A stretch of DNA of 64,000 nt from Deltaproteobacteria bacterium (GCA_016875165.1 VGSF01000003.1:1-64000), one strand, 5' to 3'; numbered from the stretch's first letter, positions 35,989 to 45,810 are shown. Numbers and translations: made by a program. Notes: generated by a model from the sequence alone, not told the origin.

Positions 35989-37860
35989 TTAAAAGAAGGT
36001 TTTTACCGCCCGATAAATTCCTTGGGCATCGATGCCGTATTTTTGCCTCAAAAAATCCTGAGGCCCATGTTCCACGAAAGTGTCCGGAATTCCCAGTCGT
36101 TTAACTTGCACAGAATGAATCCCCGTTCTTTCCAGAAGCTCTAATACCGCGCTGCCGAATCCTCCTTGCAGGGCATTCTCTTCTACCGTAATAACCTTCT
36201 GAATCCCGGAGGTGAGGGAGCAGATGAGCTCTTCATCCAGAGGTTTGACAAATCTGGCATTAACCACCGTAGCCTTCACGCCAAGTTTTTCCAACCGGAG
36301 GGCAGCCTCCAATGCCGGCCGAACTGTGGAGCCGATGGCCAGGATAACAACATCTCCCCCGCGCTCCAGAACCTCAGCCTTACCGATAGGCAATTCTTTT
36401 AATTCCGCATCCAGATGTCCGCTCCAGCCATTTCCCCGGGGATAACGTAAAGACACGGGCTGGCCGCAATTTACCGCGGCCTTGAGCATGTGCTGCAGCT
36501 CATTTTCATCTTTGGGGGCCATAACAATGAGATGGGGAATATGGCGCAGATAGGAAAAATCGAAAAGGCCATGATGGGTCGGCCCATCCGACCCGACGAT
36601 TCCACCGCGGTCCATGGCCAGGACCACAGGAAGTTTCTGCAGGCAGACATCGTGCAGGATTTGATCGTAGGCCCGCTGCATGAAAGTCGAGTAAACCGCA
36701 ACCACCGGAATGAATCCTTCAGCCGCCAAACCTGCGGCAAAGGTAATGCCGTGCTGCTCGGCGATCCCCACGTCGAAGAACCGATCGGGAAATTCCGTGG
36801 CAAAAATTTCCAGGCCTGTACCCTGGGGCATGGCGGCCGTGATGCCGACCAACCGGGGATTCTCCCTGGCCAGCTTTACCATGGTTTGCCCGAAGACCTG
36901 CGTGTAGGAAAGGGATTCACCCTCGGGCTGGAGGATTTCCCCTGATTCAGGATGGAAAGGTCCGACCCCGTGAAAAGTTACGGGATCCTTTTCCGCAGGT
37001 GGGTACCCTTTGCCCTTGGTCGTAATGACATGGACCAGAATCGGGCCGTGGAGTTTCTTGATGTTGCGAAAGTTTTCGACGAGCGCCTCGATCTTGTGGC
37101 CGGGCAAAGGGCCAACGTACTTGAACCCCAGCTCTTCAAAAAGCAATCCCGGAAGAAAGAATCCCTTGAGGGACTCCTCGGCGTATTTTGCCCATTTCAA
37201 GGCTGCGTCCCCTATGCCGGGCAGGTTTTTGAGAAAGCCCTTGATCTCGTCCCGGAAGCGGGTGGCGAATTGTCCGGTCAACAAGCGGTTCAGGTAGGAA
37301 GAGAGCGCGCCGACATTGGGAGAAATGGAATGTTCATTATCGTTTAGGATAACGGTCAAGTCCTTATCCATTGCTCCGGCCTGGTTTAATCCTTCAAAGG
37401 CTAAGCCGGCGGTCATGGACCCATCGCCGATGACGGCGATGACTTTACGGCTCTCGCCCTTAAGACAGCGGGCCTGAACCATTCCCAGGGCCGCTGAGAT
37501 GGATGTGCTGGAATGCCCTGTCCCGAAAGCATCGTAAGGGCTCTCCTCCCGGCGCGGAAACCCGCAGATTCCCCCGCACTGCCGCAAGGTATGAAAATTT
37601 TTCCTCCGGCCGGTGATGAGCTTGTGGGCGTAGGTTTGGTGGCCGACGTCCCAGATCAGGCGGTCGTCCGGAGTGTCGAAAACATAATGAAGGACCAGGG
37701 TCAGCTCCACCACCCCCAGGCTGGAAGCCAAGTGTCCGCCTGTTTGGGAAACCGTGCTGAGGATTTCCTCGCGGATCTCCTGGGCCAACATTGGCAGGTC
37801 CGCAAGGCGCATCTTACGCAGGTCCGCCGGGCTATCGATCAGGTTGAGCAAGCGTCCCAT
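35989..37860 (-). CDS. dxs: 1-deoxy-D-xylulose-5-phosphate synthase
   Basis: First enzyme of the MEP isoprenoid pathway: thiamine-diphosphate condensation of pyruvate with glyceraldehyde 3-phosphate. The 623-residue protein has [16 protein letters not shown], the ThDP motif [18 protein letters not shown]...NDN, the transketolase pyrimidine domain ([17 protein letters not shown]) and the C-terminal domain ([17 protein letters not shown]). It directly abuts ispA (TGA then ATG), at the end of xseA-xseB-ispA-dxs. The MITE at 35713 touches its 3' end. Confidence 0.97.
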   Translation of the reverse strand: MGRLLNLIDSPADLRKMRLADLPMLAQEIREEILSTVSQTGGHLASSLGVVELTLVLHYVFDTPDDRLIWDVGHQTYAHKLITGRRKNFHTLRQCGGICGFPRREESPYDAFGTGHSSTSISAALGMVQARCLKGESRKVIAVIGDGSMTAGLAFEGLNQAGAMDKDLTVILNDNEHSISPNVGALSSYLNRLLTGQFATRFRDEIKGFLKNLPGIGDAALKWAKYAEESLKGFFLPGLLFEELGFKYVGPLPGHKIEALVENFRNIKKLHGPILVHVITTKGKGYPPAEKDPVTFHGVGPFHPESGEILQPEGESLSYTQVFGQTMVKLARENPRLVGITAAMPQGTGLEIFATEFPDRFFDVGIAEQHGITFAAGLAAEGFIPVVAVYSTFMQRAYDQILHDVCLQKLPVVLAMDRGGIVGSDGPTHHGLFDFSYLRHIPHLIVMAPKDENELQHMLKAAVNCGQPVSLRYPRGNGWSGHLDAELKELPIGKAEVLERGGDVVILAIGSTVRPALEAALRLEKLGVKATVVNARFVKPLDEELICSLTSGIQKVITVEENALQGGFGSAVLELLERTGIHSVQVKRLGIPDTFVEHGPQDFLRQKYGIDAQGIYRAVKTFF

Positions 37861-38769
37861 TCAGTTCGTTCTCTTCAAGATGAATTGGGCGATCTCTCGC
37901 AAGGGGTTAGCCCGCTGGTTGAAGGATTCTATGCAGGCCAGGGCTTCTTCCACCAGGCTCTCAGCCAGGCGGTGGGAGCTGGAGATGCCCAGGAGAGCCG
38001 GGTAAGTGGCCTTTTTTTGAATATTATCTTTGCGGACGGCCTTACCGAGCTTACTTACGTCTCCCTGGACATCGAGGAGGTCATCGATGATTTGAAAAGC
38101 CAATCCCAGTTTTTCCCCGTACCCGTTTAAAGCCTTGTATTGCCGCGCCGCAGCCCCGCCGGCAATGGCTCCGGCGCACACGGAAGCAGTAATTAAAGCG
38201 CCGGTCTTGTGGCTGTGGATATATTCAAGGAGATGCCTTTCCATCTCTTTTCCCTCTGAGAGAATGTCCATAACCTGCCCGCCAACCATTCCCAGGGAAC
38301 CCGCGGCCCGGGCGATCTGGCAGGTGGCCTGTAACCGGCGACGGGGAGAAACATTTTTCATCAGGTCAGCCCGGGTCAGGAGATGGAAGGCCTCGGTCAG
38401 GAGGGCATCTCCGGCCAAAATGGCCAAAGCCTCCCCAAAGATTTTATGGCTGGTGGGTTTTCCCCGGCGCAGGTCATCATTATCCATGGCCGGGAGGTCA
38501 TCATGGATCAACGAGTAGGTGTGGATAAGCTCCAGGGAGCAAGCCGCGGGAAGAACATCAGCCGCCCGCCCGCCAACTGCCTCGGCGGCAGCCAACGTCA
38601 GAATGGGCCGGATCCTTTTTCCTCCGGCGAACAGGCTGTAACGCATGGCCTTATGCACCTCACGGGGGAACTCATTTTCGCCGGGAATCCATCGCTTAAG
38701 CGCCCGATCTACCATGGAGCGGCGGCGCTCGAGGTATTTTAGCAGGTTCAAATCAATCCTCTTCTGCAT
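37861..38769 (-). CDS. ispA: Polyprenyl (farnesyl-type) diphosphate synthase
   Basis: Chain-elongating prenyltransferase that joins isopentenyl units from the MEP pathway. It has the first Asp-rich motif DDLPAMDNDD and the second DDLLD (FQIIDDLLDVQGD), in 302 residues. IspA-type farnesyl/geranyl synthases have this length; exact product length is not provable here. The start overlaps the xseB end by 17 bp and the stop abuts dxs, so all are probably co-transcribed. Confidence 0.94.
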   Translation of the reverse strand: MQKRIDLNLLKYLERRRSMVDRALKRWIPGENEFPREVHKAMRYSLFAGGKRIRPILTLAAAEAVGGRAADVLPAACSLELIHTYSLIHDDLPAMDNDDLRRGKPTSHKIFGEALAILAGDALLTEAFHLLTRADLMKNVSPRRRLQATCQIARAAGSLGMVGGQVMDILSEGKEMERHLLEYIHSHKTGALITASVCAGAIAGGAAARQYKALNGYGEKLGLAFQIIDDLLDVQGDVSKLGKAVRKDNIQKKATYPALLGISSSHRLAESLVEEALACIESFNQRANPLREIAQFILKRTN

Positions 38770-39004
38770 CCAGGGAGAAGGGTTGGGAAACGAGGCGTCC
38801 GCTTTGGTCTTTCAGCAGAATTTCCACTTTCTTCTCGGCCTCATCCAGTTTTTTGGAACAAAAGCGGGATAGGCGCACGCCCTCTTCAAAAGCCTTGAGG
38901 GACTCTTCCAGGCTGAGGTTGCCATCCTCCATTTTTTTGACAATTCCTTCCAGTTTCTGGAAGGCGTCTTCGAATTTCTGTTCGGCCACTTCTCCCCCCT
39001 TCAT
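38753..39004 (-). CDS. xseB: Exodeoxyribonuclease VII small subunit
   Basis: The 83-residue helical subunit has FEDAFQKLEGIVKKMEDGNLSLEESLKAFEEGVRLSRFCSKKLDEAEKKVE, the whole XseB domain. It assembles on the XseA helix to form the single-strand exonuclease. I use the ATG at 39004; the upstream extension runs through a GAATGCGGAATG-type inverted repeat between xseA and xseB. Confidence 0.95.
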   Translation of the reverse strand: MKGGEVAEQKFEDAFQKLEGIVKKMEDGNLSLEESLKAFEEGVRLSRFCSKKLDEAEKKVEILLKDQSGRLVSQPFSLDAEED

Positions 39005-39100
39005 AGAATGCGGAATGTGGCATAAGAACTCCAAATCGAAATTCCACATTCCGAATTCCGCAATCCCCAATAATTTATTATACACCTCTCGACCTAAGCG

Positions 39101-40462
39101 TCAAGAATGGTCTTGGCCGCCTTCCTTCACCTCTTCCACTCTGGCCTTGAATTCGCCCCGATGCACCCTCACCTGCACCCGGTCTCCTGTCTTTACATTC
39201 GCAGCCTGACGGATGATCTCACGGGATGGAAGGATCCGGGCGATACTGTACCCTCTGGCCAAAATAGCCAGGGGATTTAAGGTCTGGAGTTTTTCTGTGC
39301 ACCCCCGGGCCTTTTGGCGAAACAGGCGAAGGTAGGCCATCTGGGCCGCGTTCATCTGCCGGGACATTTGGCTGAGGGAGCGGAAATATTCGGCCACCCG
39401 CCGTCCGGGATTAAGGGAAATGAGGGTATCTGCTCTCAGTCTGAGCCATTCGCTTTTGCGGGAGAGTCCTGACTGGATGGCCTGGGAGAGCCGGAAGTAA
39501 TTGTCATCCAGACGCAGACGTTGGTCTGAAAGTTTTTTCCGCGGGTCGGCCAGACGGTGCAGCAGGAATTGGAGTCGCTCCCGTTTTGCCGCCCAAACGG
39601 ATCGGCTGGCATGAACCAGGCGATATTCCAGATTTTCCAGGGAATGGACCAGTTCCACTTTATTCCGAACCACGAGCTCGGCTGCTGCCGAAGGGGTGGG
39701 AGCGCGCAGGTCGGCGACGAAGTCCGCAATGGTAAAGTCAATTTCATGGCCGACGGCCGAGATGATGGGAATCCGGGAATGGAAGATGGCCCGGGCCACG
39801 ACCTCTTCATTGAAGGCCCACAGGTCTTCAATGGAACCGCCTCCCCGCCCCACGATGATGACGTCGATCTTCGGCCGCTGGTTGAGCTCCCTTATGGCCT
39901 TAGCAATCTCCTCCGCGGCGCCTGGCCCCTGCACGCGAACGGGATGAATAAGGATGGGCACGTTGGCAAAACGGCGGTCGATGATCTTAAGAATATCCCT
40001 GATGGCCGCGCCAGTTGGTGAGGTTACAATTCCAATCTTGCGGGGAAGGTGGGGTAAAGGTTTTTTATGCGCCGGGTCGAAGAGGCCTTCCTTGGAAAGT
40101 TTCGCTTTCAGTTGTTCGAAGGCCAACTGCAACGCCCCCAGTCCTTTAGGTTCCATGTAATCCACGATGATTTGATATTCTCCCCGCGGTTCATAAACCG
40201 AAAGCCGCCCGTAGCATACTACCTGCAGGCCATCCACGGGATCGAATTTCAGCATCCGGTTTTGTAACTTAAACATCACCCCTCTTACTTGAGCGGACGC
40301 GTCTTTCAAGGTGAAGTAAAGATGACCCGAGCCGGGCAGGCGAAGATTGGAAATTTCCCCTTCCACCCAGAGGTGTCCAAAGTTTCGCTCTAAGAGCGTT
40401 TTGACTTCGCTCGTAAGCTGGGAGACGGTGTAGATGGAACGGAAGGAGTTTAAAGTGGACAT
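39101..40462 (-). CDS. xseA: Exodeoxyribonuclease VII large subunit
   Basis: Catalytic subunit for degradation of single-stranded DNA in both directions. It has an N-terminal OB-fold (VEGEISNLRLPGSGHLYFTLKD), the core with GIVTSPTGAAIRDI and the active-site stretch GRGGGSIEDLWAFNEE, then a long coiled helix and C-terminal segment (ILARGYSIARI). Length 453 is normal. It heads the xseA-xseB-ispA-dxs run. Confidence 0.95.
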   Translation of the reverse strand: MSTLNSFRSIYTVSQLTSEVKTLLERNFGHLWVEGEISNLRLPGSGHLYFTLKDASAQVRGVMFKLQNRMLKFDPVDGLQVVCYGRLSVYEPRGEYQIIVDYMEPKGLGALQLAFEQLKAKLSKEGLFDPAHKKPLPHLPRKIGIVTSPTGAAIRDILKIIDRRFANVPILIHPVRVQGPGAAEEIAKAIRELNQRPKIDVIIVGRGGGSIEDLWAFNEEVVARAIFHSRIPIISAVGHEIDFTIADFVADLRAPTPSAAAELVVRNKVELVHSLENLEYRLVHASRSVWAAKRERLQFLLHRLADPRKKLSDQRLRLDDNYFRLSQAIQSGLSRKSEWLRLRADTLISLNPGRRVAEYFRSLSQMSRQMNAAQMAYLRLFRQKARGCTEKLQTLNPLAILARGYSIARILPSREIIRQAANVKTGDRVQVRVHRGEFKARVEEVKEGGQDHS

Positions 40463-40528
40463 AAAAAAATTAGGAATACAGAATTAAAAAATAGACGTCC
40501 TTTCTTCTGAATTCTGTATTCTTTCTTT

Positions 40529-40760
40529 GTAACACTTTAGCTCTTTGAAAAAAGGTGTGTCACCAGGACCAAGGGATTCCAGGGCCCGGGGGCCAGACCG
40601 GCCCGCTTGGAATCATAAGGCGCGAAATAATTCGCTCTGCGCAAAGCGCTTGGCGCTAAGCGTCTTTATTGTTCAACCGATGCTTCCGGCGCGTTCCGGC
40701 CTGGCCCCCGGGCCCAAACAGAGGTGTTGCCGCCATTTTTTCAAAACTCTAAACTGATAC
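40529..40760. mobile_element. GTAAC-family MITE, copy 3 (232 bp)
   Basis: Begins GTAACACTTTAGCTCTTTGA and ends TCAAAACTCTAAACTGATAC. CTTTCTTT flanks both sides (40521-40528 and 40761-40768), an exact 8-bp target duplication. The core is in the opposite orientation to copy 2 (GCTTGGAATCATAAGGCGC, then CCGATGCTTCCGGCGCG), with a different inner loop (GCGCTTGGCGCTAAGCG region). It fills most of the gap between xseA and the lipid-kinase-like gene. Confidence 0.88.
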
Positions 40761-40773
40761 CTTTCTTTTTGTT

Positions 40774-41667
40774 TCATGGGACAAGCACTCGCAAAGCCTG
40801 AGGGATGACCCGCAGGGTGAAAGGGGTCGGGCAGAGAAATTCCCCATCTCCATACAGGTCCATCGGGACCGAAGATTCCACCCGGGCCCTGGTGGTGCGG
40901 TAGTAATGGACTTCAGGCATTTCTATGTGTTTCCCGGCGAATACAGTAGGGAAAACGCGGTAGAGGCGAAATGTGCTGACCGGATCAATCCAGCAGATAT
41001 CCAGGAGACCATCGTCTGATTCGGCGAGGGGTGTAATCTGCATGCCTTTCCCGTAACTTTTGATATTCCCAAAGGCCACCATTAACACCGGTCCCCGTAG
41101 ATTTTCGTTGTCCAGGCGCAAGGCTATCTCTTTCGCCCGATAGGTAATGGTCTTTAAGAGCACCGGGAAGACGTAAGCAGCTTTTCCTTTTAGAAAACAT
41201 TTGAGTTTGTTGGCTATGGCATTCACTTCGGAATCAAAACCCACACCGCCGACTCCGGCCATGTACGCCGCGGAATTTATCTGGATCACATCCATCTGGC
41301 GAACCTGGCCTTTCAGGAGGAGGTCGCAGGCAGAATCCAGGTTTTCCGGAATACCCAAATTCACTGGAATATCATTTCCCGTACCCATGGGAATAATCCC
41401 CAGGGCGCAACGGCTTCCCACCATTGACTGCAGAGCATAGTGAACCGTGCCATCGCCCCCGCAGGCCACGATCAGGTTGCAGCCTTCACCCTCAGCCTGG
41501 CGGGCCAGGTGGGTTACATGCTCGGCGCTCTCGGAGAATTGCAGATGAAAGGGGATATGCCGATCCAGGAGTTTCTGGCGGAGCAGGGGGAACAGTCTCC
41601 GGCCTTTTCCTCCGCCGGCAGTTGGATTGACGATAATTTTAATCTTTCTAAAACTTTCTTCCACCAA
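40774..41667 (-). CDS. Diacylglycerol kinase-family (YegS/BmrU-type) lipid kinase
   Basis: ATP-dependent phosphorylation of diacylglycerol or a related lipid. It has IIVNPTAGGGKG, the ATP-site GGDGTVHYALQ, PMGTGND and, near the end, the DGEF stretch. At 297 residues it is complete. Substrate is uncertain within this family. It is transcribed toward the MITE at 40529 and apparently alone. Confidence 0.9.
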   Translation of the reverse strand: MVEESFRKIKIIVNPTAGGGKGRRLFPLLRQKLLDRHIPFHLQFSESAEHVTHLARQAEGEGCNLIVACGGDGTVHYALQSMVGSRCALGIIPMGTGNDIPVNLGIPENLDSACDLLLKGQVRQMDVIQINSAAYMAGVGGVGFDSEVNAIANKLKCFLKGKAAYVFPVLLKTITYRAKEIALRLDNENLRGPVLMVAFGNIKSYGKGMQITPLAESDDGLLDICWIDPVSTFRLYRVFPTVFAGKHIEMPEVHYYRTTRARVESSVPMDLYGDGEFLCPTPFTLRVIPQALRVLVP

Positions 41668-41786
41668 GGGAAACTCCTTTTTAGGCTGAACAATTCGTTC
41701 TCTCTTCCTATCAAATAATCCCTTTTTTTACAAGGTTTTTTACTTGAAAAAGAAGCGCGGTTGCGTTACCGTTTTTAAAAGAATAG

Positions 41787-42236
41787 GTAAAACTTTAACC
41801 CTTTGAAAAGAGATGGGACGTAAGGGCCGAGGGAATCCGTGGCCCGGAGGCCTGGACGGCCCGCTTGGAATCATAAGGCGCTGATTTCTTCGCGAGTGGG
41901 GCGGAGAAAATGCCCCCCGCCTCCTCCGGCGGAAGCACGCGGGGTTCTTCGTGGCAAACAGAAACCCGGCCGATGCTTCCGGCGCGTTCTGCCCAGGCCC
42001 CCGGGCCTTAAGAAAGGTGGTCAAACCACTTTTTCAAACCGCTAAATTTGATGGCTTCTTAAAAAGTCGTCACTCTGGCCTGCCTGTGCCTGGCAGACAG
42101 GTGAAAACCAGAGTCCAGAGGTTTGATAACTCCTTGAAATAACTGGATTCCGGCTGGAGTTTATCCCGATGAAAATCGGGGCCGGAATGACGGGGAAAGG
42201 GGCTTTCAGACTTTTTACGAGTTCATCAAATTTTAC
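41787..42236. mobile_element. GTAAC-family MITE, copy 4, split by a nested repeat
   Basis: Begins GTAAAACTTTAACCCTTTGA. The sequence runs to GCTAAAT at 42041-42047, is interrupted by a TGATGA/TCATCA element, and finishes with TTTTAC at 42231-42236. AAGAATAG on the left (41779-41786) and AAGAATTG on the right (42237-42244) match in 7 of 8 positions, as expected for the target duplication of the whole element. The core (CTTGGAATCATAAGGCGC, CCGATGCTTCCGGCGCG) is present. Confidence 0.8.
42048..42230. repeat. TGATGA/TCATCA-type element (copy 3), nested in a MITE
   Basis: Begins TTGATGGCTTCTTAAAAAGT and ends ACTTTTTACGAGTTCATCAA. It contains two hairpin arms, CTGCCTGTGCCTGGCAGACA and ATCCCGATGAAAATCGGGG. 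It lies in reverse orientation to the copies at 47458 and 63042, to which it is very similar. It entered the GTAAC-family element near that element's right end, so it is the younger insertion. Confidence 0.75.
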
Positions 42237-42259
42237 AAGAATTGAAAGCAGGAGATAAA

Positions 42260-43951
42260 ATGGAGAAATGGGGAGGAAAGAAAATCAGCCATGCAAAATT
42301 GGCCCTGCTCATTGGTATATCCCTTTTCATTTTATCCACGGTGTTTTCCCCGGGATGCGACAAGGCAGGAGAAAAGCCTTTTCACGCTGAGGTTAAACTG
42401 GACACTTCAGATCAGGGACAACCGGCCTACGGGGACCTTTTGATCCAGGGCTCCATCGGGGATGCCAGCAACCTCATCCCCATGCTGGCTTCGGACAGCG
42501 CCTCCCACGAAATATCCTCCAAGATATTCAATGGCCTTTTAAAATACGACAAAGATTTGAACCTGGTTGGCGACCTGGCCGAATCCTGGGAGGTTTCTCC
42601 GGATGGCCTAACAATCACCTTTAAGCTGCGCAAAGGGGTAAAATGGCAGGATGGAGTGGAGTTTACGGCAGAAGATGTAATGTTCGGCTTTAAGACCATC
42701 ATTAACCCTAATACGCGCACTGCCTATGGCGGAGACTTCAAGGAAGTTGAGGAGGCCGTCGTCGTCGATCGGCATACCTTCCGGGTAACCTACAAGCGCC
42801 CTTTTGCCCCAGGATTATCAAGTTGGGGTTCCCTGGTCGTGCTGCCCAAGCACCTGCTGGAGGGGAAGGACATCAATACCACGCCCTTCAGCCGGAAGCC
42901 GATCGGATTGGGCCCATACCTTTTTAAGGAATGGAGGACAGGCGAAAAGATCGTTCTTCAGGCCAATCCGAATTATTTTGATGGCCGTCCTTACATCGAC
43001 GGATTCATCTACCGAATCATCCCGGACCTGGCTACCATGTTTTTGGAGCTGATGGCCGGCGGCCTTGACTACATGGGCCTTACGCCCTTGCAGTATAATC
43101 GCCAGACCGATACCTATAAGATGCGCCGGGATTTTCGCAAGTATAAGTTTCTGGCTTTCGCCTATACCTATTTGGGTTACAACCTGAAGGACTGGAAGTT
43201 CCAGGACCAGCGCGTCCGCCAGGCCATAACGTACGCCATCGATAAGGAAGAAATAATCGAGGGAGTGCTCCTCGGCCTGGGTTTGATCGCCACTGGCCCG
43301 TATAAGCCGGACACGCCGTGGTATAATCCAAACGTGCGCAAATATCCCTACAATGTGGAAAAAGCCAAGAGGCTGTTAACCGAGGCCGGGTGGAAAGATA
43401 CAGGGAAAGACGGCATCTTGCGGAAAGAGGGGAAACCTTTTGAGTTTACCATCCTGACCAATCAGGGCAATGAAACCCGGGCCAAATGCGCTGAAATAAT
43501 CCAGAGGCGCTTGGGAATGATCGGGATCAAAGTGAAGATCCGCACGGTTGAGTGGGCGGCCTTCATCAACGACTTCATCGACAAGAAAAATTTTGAGGCT
43601 GTTATCCTGGGATGGACTCTGGGACAGGACCCGGACATCTATGACATCTGGCATTCCAGCAAGGTGGGCGTTAAGGAATTGAACTTCATCTCCTACCAGA
43701 AGAAAGAGGTCGATGCCCTGCTGGAAAAAGGCCGGTATACCTTCGACCTGAAAGTGCGTAAGGCCTGTTACGATCGAATCCAGGAGATCCTGGCCGAAGA
43801 CCAGCCCTACACATTTCTTTTCGTCCCTTACGCTCTGCCCGTTATTAGTTCGCGCTTTAAGGGCATTTCGCCTGCGCCGGCCGGGATTGCCCACAATATA
43901 CCGAAGTGGTATGTACCCGGGCCACAGCAACGGTACATGCTGAAACCATGA
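42260..43951 (+). CDS. Extracellular solute-binding lipoprotein, family 5 (peptide/nickel type)
   Basis: ABC-importer receptor of the oligopeptide/dipeptide/nickel class. The signal peptide ends in VFSPGC, a weak lipobox. The family-5 fold follows with NLIPMLASDSASHEI, LAESWEVSPDGLTITFKLRKGVKWQDG and ANPNYFDGRPYIDGF, about 563 residues from the ATG at 42260 (AGGAGAT before it). No permease or ATPase genes are adjacent, so it must work with a transporter encoded elsewhere or has another use. Ligand unknown. Confidence 0.88.
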   Translation: MEKWGGKKISHAKLALLIGISLFILSTVFSPGCDKAGEKPFHAEVKLDTSDQGQPAYGDLLIQGSIGDASNLIPMLASDSASHEISSKIFNGLLKYDKDLNLVGDLAESWEVSPDGLTITFKLRKGVKWQDGVEFTAEDVMFGFKTIINPNTRTAYGGDFKEVEEAVVVDRHTFRVTYKRPFAPGLSSWGSLVVLPKHLLEGKDINTTPFSRKPIGLGPYLFKEWRTGEKIVLQANPNYFDGRPYIDGFIYRIIPDLATMFLELMAGGLDYMGLTPLQYNRQTDTYKMRRDFRKYKFLAFAYTYLGYNLKDWKFQDQRVRQAITYAIDKEEIIEGVLLGLGLIATGPYKPDTPWYNPNVRKYPYNVEKAKRLLTEAGWKDTGKDGILRKEGKPFEFTILTNQGNETRAKCAEIIQRRLGMIGIKVKIRTVEWAAFINDFIDKKNFEAVILGWTLGQDPDIYDIWHSSKVGVKELNFISYQKKEVDALLEKGRYTFDLKVRKACYDRIQEILAEDQPYTFLFVPYALPVISSRFKGISPAPAGIAHNIPKWYVPGPQQRYMLKP

Positions 43952-43956
43952 GTTCA

Positions 43957-44038
43957 AGGATGGGGAGATGGGGAGAAAGAAGTTCTCGGGTAACCTGACG
44001 TTTTAATTCTCCATCCCCCTATCTCCCCATCTCCCCAA
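43957..44038. repeat. Inverted repeat between solute-binding protein and Fe-S protein genes
   Basis: GGATGGGGAGATGGGGAGA near 43957-43976 pairs with the stretch ending TCTCCCCATCTCC near 44018-44036. A T-poor loop separates the arms. It may end the upstream transcript or be a dispersed repeat. Confidence 0.45.
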
Positions 44039-44080
44039 CATTGTCATCCTTTTCAAGATACCGCTCTCAGGAGAAGGCAA

Positions 44081-45214
44081 ATGTCCCTGACTCAAACTAT
44101 AAAAGAAAAGGCTATGGAACTGGGGTTCGCGGCTGTGGGGGTGGCCACGGCGGAACCTTTCGCCCTTTATGCGGAAGAGCTGAATCGTCGTCCAGAGATG
44201 TATGAGTGGGGTAAAACGCTCAGCCAGAAGGCTTCGGTCAAAGACCTTAACCTTCTCCGTTTTATCGATCCTGCCGGGTTCCTTCCCGATGTCAAATCTC
44301 TCATAGTGGTCACAGATAGCTATTTTGAGGAGGATTTCCCCCTTTCCTTGGCGGGCAAGATCGGCCGCTGTTACTTGAAAGGGCTTTTTTGTCCGGAAGA
44401 ATCCGCGCATAGCCTGCGCAGAAAGGAGTTTAAAAAATTTCTCCAGGGATTAAGCATGAAAGTTTTATACGGCCCTGCCCCGGCAAGGATGGCCGGAGCC
44501 AGGGCCGGGGTGACGAATTATGGGAAAAACTGCTTTGCCTTTGCCAACGAAGCCGCCGGGAAAAGTTCCTGGGTGGTGAACGAACCTTTTTTGGTGGACC
44601 GTGAACTTGACCCGGACCCGCCCACCCTTAAGGTCGGTTGCCCGGAAAATTGCCAGAAGTGCCTGGAAGCCTGCCCGACTGGCGCATTATATTCTCCCCT
44701 GAAGATGGACCCGCGAAAATGTATCGCCTTTCATACGTACTTCAACGACGGAGAAATACCCCGCGAAGTAAGGGACAAGATGGGAACCTGGGTTTATGGG
44801 TGCGACCTTTGCCAGGAAGCTTGCCCGCGCAATAAGAGATGGTTGGAGAAGGAAAAACCCATGAACCAGGCGCTCGCGGTCAGAACCGAGCATTTAAAGA
44901 TTACCACTCTCCTGACCATGTCCCAGGAGCATTACGAACAGAATGTCTGGCCGTTACTCTATTACATCCGCAAGGATAATCGCCGCCTTTGGCAGAGGAA
45001 TGCGGCCATCGCCCTGGGCAATCAAGGAGACCCGGATACGGTCCCTTTTTTAATAAAGGCCTTGAGCGATCCTGAACCCTTAGTCAGAAGCCATGTTGCC
45101 TGGGCCCTGGGAAAAATCGGGGGAAGCAAGGGGCGGGATGCTTTGGAAAAATGGCGGAGGCAGGAACAAGAAGATAAAGTCCGCCAAGAGATTGAAGCCG
45201 TGCTCGGGCATTGA
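44081..45214 (+). CDS. QueG-like 4Fe-4S protein with HEAT repeats
   Basis: The 377-residue protein has the double-cluster ferredoxin domain found in epoxyqueuosine reductase and reductive dehalogenases: CPENCQKCLEACP and then CDLCQEACP. Both cysteine sets carry the CxxCxxxCP end. A C-terminal HEAT/PBS-type repeat (NAAIALGNQGDPDTVPFLIKALSDPEPLVRSHVAWALGKIGG) follows. QueG also has this combination, but the N-terminal cobalamin region here (TNYGKNCFAFANEAAGKSSW) departs from the usual QueG pattern. It may be QueG or a related reductase. No signal peptide, so it is cytoplasmic. Confidence 0.8.
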   Translation: MSLTQTIKEKAMELGFAAVGVATAEPFALYAEELNRRPEMYEWGKTLSQKASVKDLNLLRFIDPAGFLPDVKSLIVVTDSYFEEDFPLSLAGKIGRCYLKGLFCPEESAHSLRRKEFKKFLQGLSMKVLYGPAPARMAGARAGVTNYGKNCFAFANEAAGKSSWVVNEPFLVDRELDPDPPTLKVGCPENCQKCLEACPTGALYSPLKMDPRKCIAFHTYFNDGEIPREVRDKMGTWVYGCDLCQEACPRNKRWLEKEKPMNQALAVRTEHLKITTLLTMSQEHYEQNVWPLLYYIRKDNRRLWQRNAAIALGNQGDPDTVPFLIKALSDPEPLVRSHVAWALGKIGGSKGRDALEKWRRQEQEDKVRQEIEAVLGH

Positions 45215-45246
45215 AAAAAAACTTTTCTATTTAAGTTTTTTTCCGG
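45214..45246 (+). terminator. A/T-rich hairpin after the Fe-S gene
   Basis: AAAAAACTT and AAGTTTTTT arms around a short loop end in a T run directly after the stop codon, as in a weak intrinsic terminator. Confidence 0.4.
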
Positions 45247-45309
45247 TTTTGACGATAGAAAAATTGAGGAAACAAAAAAAACCTTAAATAACCATTAAAT
45301 TATATCAAA

Positions 45310-45498
45310 ATGATTGCCAGTGATATTTTAAACATCAAAGAAGTTTCTGATTATTTAAAAATCCCGGTCTCAACAATATACAAGTTGGCCCAGGATGGGA
45401 AGGTCCCGGCTGTCAAAGTTGGTAAGCACTGGAGATTCATGAAAAAGGATCTTGACCACCTTTTCGAGCAAAAAAAAGGAACTTTGCCCAAATCATAA
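45310..45498 (+). CDS. Excisionase-type (HTH_17) DNA-binding protein
   Basis: The 62-residue protein is one MerR/excisionase-like winged helix: LNIKEVSDYLKIPVSTIYKLAQDGKVPAVKVGKHWRF, the standard pattern. Such proteins can be recombination directionality factors, but the same small domain also serves in ordinary regulation, and no integrase is nearby. No clear Shine-Dalgarno site precedes the ATG. It lies in a small-gene gap before an orphan sigma-54 regulator. Confidence 0.85.
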   Translation: MIASDILNIKEVSDYLKIPVSTIYKLAQDGKVPAVKVGKHWRFMKKDLDHLFEQKKGTLPKS

Positions 45499-45597
45499 TT
45501 AAATTGTATAGGAAACTCCTTTTTTCAGCTTTAGTCCGCCTCAGGCGGATCGCTTTAGACACTTGACACTTATCCTTTATTTTTACAGTTTTAAGAA

Positions 45598-45632
45598 CTC
45601 TGTGGTCTCTGTGCCCTCTGTGGCTAATTTAA
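45598..45632. repeat. CTCTGTGG-type tandem-like repeat
   Basis: AACTCTGTGGTCTCTGTGCC followed by CTCTGTGGCTAATTT: three near-copies of CTCTGTG. I have the impression that this motif recurs in intergenic regions of unrelated bacteria. No function is known to me. Confidence 0.5.
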
Positions 45633-45810
45633 GTCTCCATCCCCTTTTATTCAGAACTCCTATTTACATCCCTAAAAGCTTCCAACCTGCTTTAGCACAA
45701 CCTTATAAGAAAATCCCCCTGTCATGGCAACATGGCCTGTTTCCCCTGCAAGAACCCCCTGACGGATTTTAACCCATTAAAAATATTAATGTTCTTTGAG
45801 AAAGAAAGTA

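Noticed and set aside
45310-45498. Prophage or integrative element around the excisionase-like gene
   Set aside because: No integrase, attachment repeat or phage gene is nearby; the small HTH is also common as an ordinary regulator.
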